Positions 56,388 through 64,000 of a DNA stretch of 64,000 nt are shown one piece after another; the stretch's first letter is position 1, and each line of letters begins with the position of its first letter. The translations under genes and the position numbers were made by a program. This DNA is from Rhodocollybia butyracea (lineage: Eukaryota > Basidiomycota > Agaricomycetes > Agaricales > Omphalotaceae), in assembly GCA_015501585.1 (NCBI GenBank), contig JADNRY010000005.1, positions 124,001-188,000 of the forward strand, read 5' to 3'. Under the pieces are notes generated by a model. It did no database searches, was not told the DNA's origin, and saw only the letters and a program-made list of their open reading frames with translations.

Positions 56388-57835
56388 TGACGACGACGAC
56401 GGCGAGAGAAATAATAATTTGGCTCTCTACAGAAGTTAGCTCCGTGCTTTTATACTTACTTGATACACCCGCCCCGAAAAAAAAAATAGAAAAGGCCAAG
56501 TCAGATGATGAAACGAAACGTGGGACACCAAGTCACCCAGTCATTTCTTTACGGAATAACTGTTATTCAGGGCCGCACACCGGCCGCGCCGTTCCGGTGC
56601 CTTTGTCTTTTTTACATTATTTCGCTAAATGTAGCTACTGTTGTTTAGAGAATAGAATCTACGAGGATCTAGTGTGGGTTCTCCTTGTACTCCTTGTACT
56701 TTTCGTCTGCTCGCAGACTCTTATTGGCTTTGGATGGAGTACCCACGAACCGCCTCATCAACGTTACTTCACGTCAATGAATCAGGCTCAAATTTAGGCG
56801 AGAATCGCGATTGCCTCACCTCACCGGCCTACACGTTTCCATCTCCTTATGTCCGTTCACACTCCCTTTATTTTTTGAAATCACAAAAGAGTCATACAGC
56901 AGGGGCGGGCATGGAAACCCTTGTTGTCCCCATTTTCAGCATCTCCATTGTCCAACGCTCTCCGAAATCCAACGCCACTCTGTAAGCAGATGATACAGCT
57001 CACAACTTTTTTTTACTTATCAACTGCTTGCAACTACTATATCTACGCCACACTAGTGGCTGTTACCGAAACTCTCTAGGTTTAGGCCGAATCTGTTGAA
57101 TCTGCGCCATGCAATGGCGCGTAGATGCGAAAAGTTTGCAAGTGATTAATCCTAAAAATATAACAGCATTCAGTTGAATCGGGAGCGCCGTTTTACCTCG
57201 AGGTCGTTTCCATCAATTCTGTACAAGTGAGTAATATTGCATTTGCAACCACTTATTTTCGCTGTCCGGTTGGCGAAATGTTAGTGGAATGTGGGCTTCC
57301 CAGTTCCCAAGCTAGCCCAAGGCTCCATGAATCGGGATATATGCAGCCTCCCGCCTCTTCAGGCGGCCTTATGGCTCCTCCTAGCATTCCCAGACTATTT
57401 GTAGGTGCTCCGCTCAGTGCCTAGCGACCTAGGGGCGGAGATACTCTGAGGCAAAAAAGAATAATAAAAAAAAGATGAAACTTGAAACGCGCAATCGGAT
57501 TTGCGTGTACATACATATGCACATAGAATCAGCCGCAGATTTCGATTATCAGAGATTATCTATCGGATCCAGCTCTGGAGTCTTCCAAGAGGAGCAATAT
57601 ATCCCAAGTTCCGCTCAGCGCCAAGATGGATACGGAGGCGCGCTTCTTGAAGAAGCAACAACTGACGCAGCAACTGACGCACAACGAGGATGGAGCTTGG
57701 AGCTCGTGGTCGGAAAAAATCGAGTTTCTCAGGTGCCATCCCGTACATCCCGACTCCAATTTAATATCGCCTTAAAGTCTAGTGGACACCTAAAATGCTG
57801 CGTAAGCTCTGGATTCAAAAAGGAAGGAAGAAGCC
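56388..57835. other. 1.4-kb stretch without a supported gene
   Basis: Several short open frames (for example 57475-57900) have no recognisable domain and partly run into the mobile element. I see no RNA gene. Confidence 0.4.
57827..57835. repeat. target-site duplication, left copy
   Basis: GAAGAAGCC, identical to 58829-58837 on the other side of the Mutator-like element. Confidence 0.82.
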
Positions 57836-58828
57836 GGATAAAACTATTGAGAAACCCCTACTTTTTGATCCTTATTCGGCAACCCCGAGAAACCCAGTGA
57901 CCGTCACGAAAGGTCACATGAGTCACTGAATCCTATGAGACCGCTGGCTCGATAGCTATGGTAGGGTATGATTGCACGGCCCAATTGGCAGTACCGGAAG
58001 AAGTTCGAGTGTCTGTACCATACACGGTGGGATTAGGGATAGTAGAGCCGGAATTACTATACAATCCTTAAAACAAGGTACAAACCTTGACAAAGGGGAA
58101 ATGCAACAGGAGATGGCCAGCAAAGGAAACAGGAAGGGATGTGAGGCTGAGGAGAGACACTGTAAGTATACATGTACATATTATGGTCAAAACCTCAGCT
58201 ATCTGAGTTCTCGCGCTTTCAAGTCATCTATGAGGACTAGATTTGGAAAATATGAGCTGGATTGTGCACCGCTAACTTCTATACATGTCCGTGTAGACAT
58301 ACCGAATTCAGAGAGAGCATATAAGGATGTGGTTAATTGAACAAATACTATCCGAACTCGTTCGTCGGTTTCAGTCACTGTAATCCCGTGGTAATGCCAC
58401 GCATCATGGAGCAGACGTCGCTCAAAAAAAGAAAGCACCCGTGGATCCATGTTGAAGGAGTTATGGCGGGCGAGATTTAAATAAGTCGTTTGAGAATACG
58501 CGAATTTGGCTGCTGGATTCGGTCGGAGATACAACGAGCTGGAACTAATTTTCAGCAGCGGAGGTGCGGAAGGACGCGTTTTTGACGCGTTTCAAAGCTA
58601 AGTACATGAGATAACATGGTAAACATGTCATTGAAGAAGATGAATAGAGCACCTCAAGCGAAATGCAAGAGCTGAGCAGCGCGAGGGCTTTATAAACAGA
58701 AGTTACGAAAGCAGAAGCGTGACACACACCGTGATGGGTTCCCACTGAGTAAATCGCGTAGGTTTCATGAGAATTTCCTTTTTTGGAGGGGTTTCCCATC
58801 AAATCAGGGTTTCTCAATAGTTTTATCC
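57836..58828. mobile_element. 993-bp non-autonomous Mutator-like element (22-bp TIR, 9-bp TSD)
   Basis: Perfect 22-bp inverted repeats at 57836-57857 (starts GGATAAAACTATTGAG) and 58807-58828 (its reverse complement) bound the element. A perfect 9-bp direct repeat GAAGAAGCC lies immediately outside, at 57827-57835 and 58829-58837. A 9-bp target-site duplication is the hallmark of Mutator/MULE elements. No transposase is present. Perfect TIR and TSD suggest recent insertion. Confidence 0.82.
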
Positions 58829-58837
58829 GAAGAAGCC
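58829..58837. repeat. target-site duplication, right copy
   Basis: GAAGAAGCC, identical to 57827-57835. Confidence 0.82.
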
Positions 58838-59197
58838 GACTTGGTGTATTGTTCAGTAATTTCCTTTCATGGCCAACAATAGCTTTTGCTTCTATTGTGC
58901 ACTTCATTATAAAGTCAAGTCTTTTTTTGCCTACGAGAACGTCGAGATATCCGTGAACGTCGGTACGTGTATTGCTAAAATTGCCTAAAAAGGAATATTG
59001 ATATTGAAACGTTTAGATCGATCCTCGTCATAAAGCTTCTTCGGTGCCGACAGTGAATTTCCGAGGCTTCTTTCGAAGGACTTGCACTTTCAACTTTCAA
59101 CCTTTTAAACACTCCAGACGGCTCCGCAGCTTTGAGCGTATCAATCGGAGCTACTTCTACAGCTTATAAGAATCGATTGAACACTTTCTATTCCCCA

Positions 59198-59728
59198 ATG
59201 GCTTCGTCGTCAATATTCTCGCGTCCAGTCTCTCCTCCTCCAAGGAGTGTATCACCTGACGTCTCTGCATTCACTGCTCTCTCTCCTCCGATGCGTTCAA
59301 AGAAACTCCCGGAACGTCCCGAGAGCCAGAGCCACAAACCGCATACCCTGCGTAGTACCCCCTCGAAAAGCATCCTTAAACCCACCCAGCCATCATCCTC
59401 ATCCACCCCAACATCCGTTTCTTTCCGATCCAATCATACCCTGACCCACCGTCGTTCCATCCAACTCGCCATCCCATATCGTTCTCCTCCCCCCAGTCCC
59501 ACATTGGCATCCCCGCCTCCGCCCGTCCCGCCGATCCCGGCATTCGTCCTCGACTGTCCTGCTCCGCGTCGCACTCCCACGCAATCACTGCCCCCACCTC
59601 CACGTCCGACTCGTAGCCCGCGAAGGGAGCTTCGGGACGTGCCACCCGCAGGTCACGGCATGACATGCTCCCAGTTCATGACAGCTCCAGGGAGAAGAAA
59701 CACCGCACACGCTCCGAGCACAGCGTAG
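59198..59728 (+). CDS. Pro/Ser-rich protein with SILK motif, paralogue B, 176 aa
   Basis: Intronless from the ATG at 59198 (MASSSIFSRPVSPPPRSVSP) to PSTA. It shares three blocks with paralogue A: the N-terminal SIF-RP-x-SPPP, STPSKSILKPTQPS, and IPYRSPPPSPTLASPPPPVP. No globular domain, signal peptide or membrane span. KSILKP matches the PP1-docking SILK consensus. A VSFR follows 20 residues later but lacks the basic residue required for a strict RVxF site. The two paralogues lie 2.8 kb apart in divergent orientation with the Mutator-like element between them. Confidence 0.62.
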   Translation: MASSSIFSRPVSPPPRSVSPDVSAFTALSPPMRSKKLPERPESQSHKPHTLRSTPSKSILKPTQPSSSSTPTSVSFRSNHTLTHRRSIQLAIPYRSPPPSPTLASPPPPVPPIPAFVLDCPAPRRTPTQSLPPPPRPTRSPRRELRDVPPAGHGMTCSQFMTAPGRRNTAHAPSTA

Positions 59729-60272
59729 CGCGTAGTCGCATGATCTCCAGCCACTTGATCATTATAATAAATCATACCCCTTCGCAGAGTCATTAATCAT
59801 ACAATCATATCCCTTCGCAGAAATGAACACCCGTCTTGTATGCTTGTATAATATTAATCTAATCTTACTTTCCTTATGTATACTAATAGTTTGTTAGTAC
59901 TTAGTTATGTAGTACGTTACTTGATTTACTTGAAATTAACAGCCTTCACAGCATTAGCCAGTCTCTTCATTTCCGGCTCGGAGTGGCTAACTGTCAAAGG
60001 GAAAGCTTCATGGACGGATGGACGGGTGGCACTTCAGGTGACGAGACGGCACTGGTTGCTCGTCCTCGGACGCTCTACTACATGGAGACGAGGTCTTTCC
60101 AACGAGAACGCCGTCCGATTCCTCGTTGTTGTCAGGCGCTCGCGGACCGACGCTATATGGAGACTCTGGTGGACGCCGTCGGCGTCTCCCAACACGAGGT
60201 TACAGCACTTCATCTGCAAAGTTTCATTTTGTATTTTACACTAAGGGCCACCACTCAAGTACATACTTGTAT
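59729..60272. other. intergenic between convergent genes
   Basis: About 540 bp. The pair catacccttcgcaga and catatcccttcgcaga near 59775 and 59807 is a small direct repeat. Nothing else seen. Confidence 0.4.
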
Positions 60273-63200
60273 TTACAACACCAGCTGAAACCAACACGAG
60301 TGAGTTTTCGAAACACGGTAATGACTTGGTAATGAAAACGAAAAAAAAAACTTACATGAGCAACTGCACAAAGCCCGATCGTCCATTAGTATTCACGTAT
60401 AATCCACAAAAGCGGGAAACTTTGCTTACGATGTCCACCAACCACCGGCCTCGCTCTGAATCCCTCAGGCGCACCAGCGATCGTGTCGTACCAATCCCCA
60501 AGCGGAGCATTGTTCGTCCCGCTCGAGGCCCACAAGTACACAGCTTCAATAAACATATCGCGCGCCGCTGTGTTCGTCATAAGCGTCGAAGTCCATATTT
60601 GCCAGTCTAATAACATAAGATAGGTAAGTTCAACGCGTTGCTATGGCTTCCTCGGAGGGTATATCTCACCGGTCTTGGTATATGTGTGTCTTGAATAACC
60701 CGGTGTTAAAATAAATGGCTTGGCCTTGGAACGCAACGGACAGAAAAGGCACTTACCGTGTATCGAGAGGAACCCCGAAAGCGTCTAGACGTAAGAATGT
60801 GAGGGTAAGAGGGGGGGTACATAGGCAGATGGATAGAATGGATAATGGCACATACTGTCAACCGTTGGATACCATGCAGTTTCTGTATAAATAAATGGGT
60901 CAATTAATTGAAGGCCAAGCCAAGCACGACGACTAGAACCAAAAAGAAAAGTGCCTTACGTTCGGCGTACACACTGGCAGGGAAGAGGTTCAGGCCCAGC
61001 AGCTTGTCCCCAAAGAGGTTGTATGAGAGCGACCAGGAGCTTTCATCATTGTACTATAGTAAATCAGTAAAACAAAATGGAACGCAAGGGTAGGATAATA
61101 CTAACGTCAAGGGTAAGGTGAGGTCCTGTTGTCGACGTTGCGAAAGCTTATATGTATATAGATAGTCAATGAAAAAATAAGTACCGCGTAAATAAAAGGC
61201 GGCGTACCTTGCCATTGAGGAAGATATCTGGCAGCAATACCCTATATACATACAGCGCAGATTCAGTAGTCTGGAAGGGGCTGGAAGGCTCGAGACCGAG
61301 AATATATATACGTACGCTGTAGTTACTCTCTTGTGCAGTATTGCCCAATAATCCCCAGACCACTGACATGGCTTTGATCCCAACTATACCCTATTCGTTC
61401 TCTCAAGTCAGCTCTTGAACTGTACAAGGCTGTGACTCAAAATTAATTAATTGCGAACCTTAATCGCTAGATTCGTCTGGTTAGCCAAAGCACCAGCGAA
61501 ATCGTCTGTGGAAATTTGGTCCCCGGGGATCAACGAATCGTTTATGAGATACTGAGTCCATTGGTCGAGGAGGGCGCTCTGGAAAAAGCGTGAATATTAT
61601 GAAAAGCTTGGAGCGGTGTTATTAGTAACATACATATCTTTGCAACTGTGAGATGTCTCCGGTTTTCTGGGCGTAGCTCAGTGACATTACGAGCATGTTG
61701 CCGCATTCTATCGTTAATAAGGTAGTTTAGAATCGCGGAAGAATAAATTTAAAAAAAGCAAAAAGTAACGAGCCTTCGACTGGCATGGCTTCATCTGCAC
61801 CGTCATTGTGTCCAAGCGCCTTGGGGTAGGAGGCACCTATCGAGTAAGTGGTTTAGCGCATTAGCGCGTTATACCAAATGGATAATACTCGATCAACCCA
61901 CCAAGGTCATGCACACTCCATTTGTTGGGATAAAGCCCGGTAGCCTGGTAGCGGAAAAGTCCCTCGAGCATGAATTTCCCGAGGGCAGGGTTGCTGTACA
62001 GCCAGAAGGGCCATGAAGGCATGATGACATCGACTGTGTTTACATTTCCGTCGCTGGATATTTCTAGGGTTCCGTGAGCATTCCGTTGAGCATTGGCCAC
62101 AACCGGGTATTCCAGGTATATGGGTATACGGTTGGCTAGACTAGCGCACCTTTCATGAAGACCATAACATCACTCGTGTTCCAAGAACCATTTGCTTCCT
62201 TGCTGATCGTTATCTCGATGGCGCCAGCAACTTGGCGGACCGACAGTTCTACGATGCCCGCGTACTTGGTAGAGATAGCGGACGCGTCGCTGTTAACCTG
62301 GGCATCAAAGGTCTTGGCTCTGGATAATGCGCCACTGTAATCTCCCAGGAATTCCGAGATCTACAGAATAGGATAGGGGATAGGATAAGAACGCGTTCAG
62401 AAACAAGGGCATGCAGAGCTTGACCAAAGGGAAAGTAAAAGATACTTACAACTTCGGCAGCGGTAGAGAATTCGCTCCAAAAGTACAAGCTACGGTCTTG
62501 TGTGCCGCCAACTACGACGTATTCGAGAACGGGGTCTCGGATGTGGCCTACGGAGAAAATCACAGGTGCAGACGCGGTGGTGCCGATGGTACCGAGGTTG
62601 TGAGCGAGACCAAAGACAGGCCAGTCGTCGCTGACGGGTCGGAAGTTGGTGTCTTTGGTGTTCGCGAGCACACCGTTGTTGATGAATTGAGCGCGGACGA
62701 CTACGTCTTGGCCAGTTTGGAAAGTGGCAGATACGGTCTGGTGGATGTGAATAGGGACTCGTTTGTAATCGTCAGTATCATGATTGAACTTACGTTAGGG
62801 GTGGAGTAGAAAGCCGACCCATCTACATACTAGAATGAGAGCGAGAACTCAAGTAATCAACCTAAGCAAGCTTACATTGCGTATGGTCGTCAACCTCACC
62901 AAACAGTGTCTGATCTTCCAACTGTACCTGATGTGTAAGAATGGGTCCAGTCGTCGTCGAGGTCCAATTCACGGTCAAGCTGCAAGGAATTTTATCTCGT
63001 TATTGTATGCAGTTGACCCAGATTATGGAAAAAAATTCACGCACGAGTCGTCACCAGATACCCATTCAGCGCTGATATCAGAATAGACTTGCACAGAATG
63101 TGATTTTCCGTCGTTGGCAGCGGCAGAAACCGCCATATAACCGAATGGGATCGAATACTTGACGAGGTCGGTAGGCTACGCATATAGTGATATTGGTAAA

Positions 63201-63749
63201 TCATGCAGGGTTCATACCGTTGAAGGTAGTATGTGTGGAATACATTACCTCTACAGGCGAAAGGAAGTTGACTGTCAGATCGATAGGACCGGCGGCAAGC
63301 ACGAATGTGCTTTGCGTAGCGGTAAACTGATGAGAAAAAAGTGTTAGGAAGCTCAGGAAGCCGATCCAGGTGCGAAGACATTTCGAACCGTAACGCTCTG
63401 TTGTGTGGCTAGATTGAATTTCGCCGCCGGGACTGAAGGAGTCCCCAGGAAGCTGTAAGGGACTCCATCGACCTTGACGAACCCTGCCCACCCGAGAGTC
63501 TGTCACGGTGGATACTGACGTCAGTATATGCGGAGCGAGTTGATGATAATATCAACGTACAGCCCCATCCCAGAATTGAGGCCATGCAGCATTGAGAGCA
63601 ACACCGCTTCCACCTTGTGGGAGCCAGGCAGACAGATAAGGTGTCCTTACTGCAAGTGGAATAGATGGAGGGCTGAAAGGCGTTGAAGTAAACGCATAAA
63701 CCGCAGGAAGTATGAATGTAGAGCAGAGAAGCTGCTGTAGAGAACGCAT
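60273..63749 (-). CDS. gtaA: secreted glutaminase, GtaA type (DUF4965/DUF5127/DUF1793)
   Basis: Many exons starting at MRSLQQLLCSTFILPAVYAF, a signal peptide. Recognisable blocks in order: PFSPPSIPLAVRTPYLSAWL, FTATQSTFVLAAGPIDLTV, VQVYSDISAEWVSGD, FRPVSDDWPVFGLAHNLG, NTVDVIMPSWPFWLYSNPAL, LYPNKWSVHDLGASYPKA, ECGNMLVMSLSYAQKTGDI, STDDFAGALANQTNLAIKG, WSLSYNLFGDKLLGLNLFP, GVPLDTRHTYTKTDWQIW and GFRARPVVGG. The last intron ends at TTTCAG, leaving CTG GTG TTG TAA, so the protein ends HLAHLVL. The Aspergillus relative hydrolyses L-glutamine outside the cell. Not every intron was placed base by base; length is about 690 aa by estimate. Confidence 0.88.
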
Positions 63750-64000
63750 TATTGCCTTCTCGAGCTTTGAGCTGACTGAAGGTAAAAGGCAACTTTCCTG
63801 AATGGCACGTACATGACGTTACCTTTATACTGAGAACGAGTAGATTTTTGATTTAGCCGAGCCATATGGCCTGCGGTCGCACAAGAGATGGATCATGAGA
63901 CTATCACACAGGGTTAAACTGGGAGAGGCACACATCCTTTCGAAGAAAACATGGGCAAGTGATTTAGTCATGACGAATTAAGGTGGTACCGGTGTTGCAA
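63750..64000. other. upstream region of the glutaminase gene
   Basis: About 250 bp to the window end. A TATA-like ttatact (minus: AGTATAA) lies near 63826. Nothing else seen. Confidence 0.3.

Noticed and set aside
57475..57900. 141-aa plus-strand open frame
   Set aside because: It runs across the left edge of the Mutator-like element and has no recognisable domain.
58199..58534. 111-aa minus-strand frame inside the Mutator-like element
   Set aside because: No similarity to a transposase that I can recognise and no supporting splice structure.

Overview
The window is nuclear DNA of a filamentous basidiomycete, most likely an agaricomycete. Genes are densely packed, introns are 45-65 nt with GT-AG ends, and most genes have several small exons. 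Many encode conserved fungal proteins. I cannot name the species.

Left block (1-23.3 kb) is ordinary gene-dense euchromatin: an ankyrin protein (partial) divergent from a STEEP1 homologue; a WTAP/Mum2-type m6A-writer subunit; a PNPOx-like/ferredoxin-reductase fusion; a Swt1-type PIN nuclease; an MIPC synthase catalytic subunit; a TetA-like MFS transporter with odd splice sites; PUS7 divergent from OMP decarboxylase (URA3, with a probable GC-AG intron); a secreted GH18 chitinase; a Prm10/ThrE-type transporter; a GNAT acetyltransferase; and a Bsd2/Ndfip-type Rsp5 adaptor.

Middle block (23.7-46.8 kb) is a tandem array of related single-span membrane proteins without recognisable signal peptides. 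One gene (type A) is on the plus strand and looks intact. On the minus strand there are seven intact type B genes. Each B gene has three exons and two phase-2 introns, an Ala/Glu/Ser heptad-repeat ectodomain built from a 21-bp minisatellite, a Ser/Thr-rich stalk, one membrane helix with a basic stop-transfer, and a cytosolic tail ending near a PPxY motif. Between them lie decayed type A and C copies with frameshifts, lost splice or start sites and truncations. One relic carries a TA-flanked 393-bp MITE-like insertion. Long duplicated intergenic blocks show that the array grew by segmental duplication. The Bsd2/Ndfip-like gene beside it also has PPxY-type motifs, so a link with a NEDD4/Rsp5 ligase is worth testing.

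Right block (47.5-64 kb) returns to single-copy genes: EMC10, an unknown intronless protein, an unlisted small two-exon gene, DPH6 with fused RidA-like domains, a glycine-rich wall/GPI-like protein, a family-16 methyltransferase with an apparent frameshift, two paralogous Pro/Ser-rich proteins sharing a [GS]ILK motif, a 993-bp Mutator-like non-autonomous element (22-bp TIR, 9-bp TSD), and a GtaA-type secreted glutaminase.
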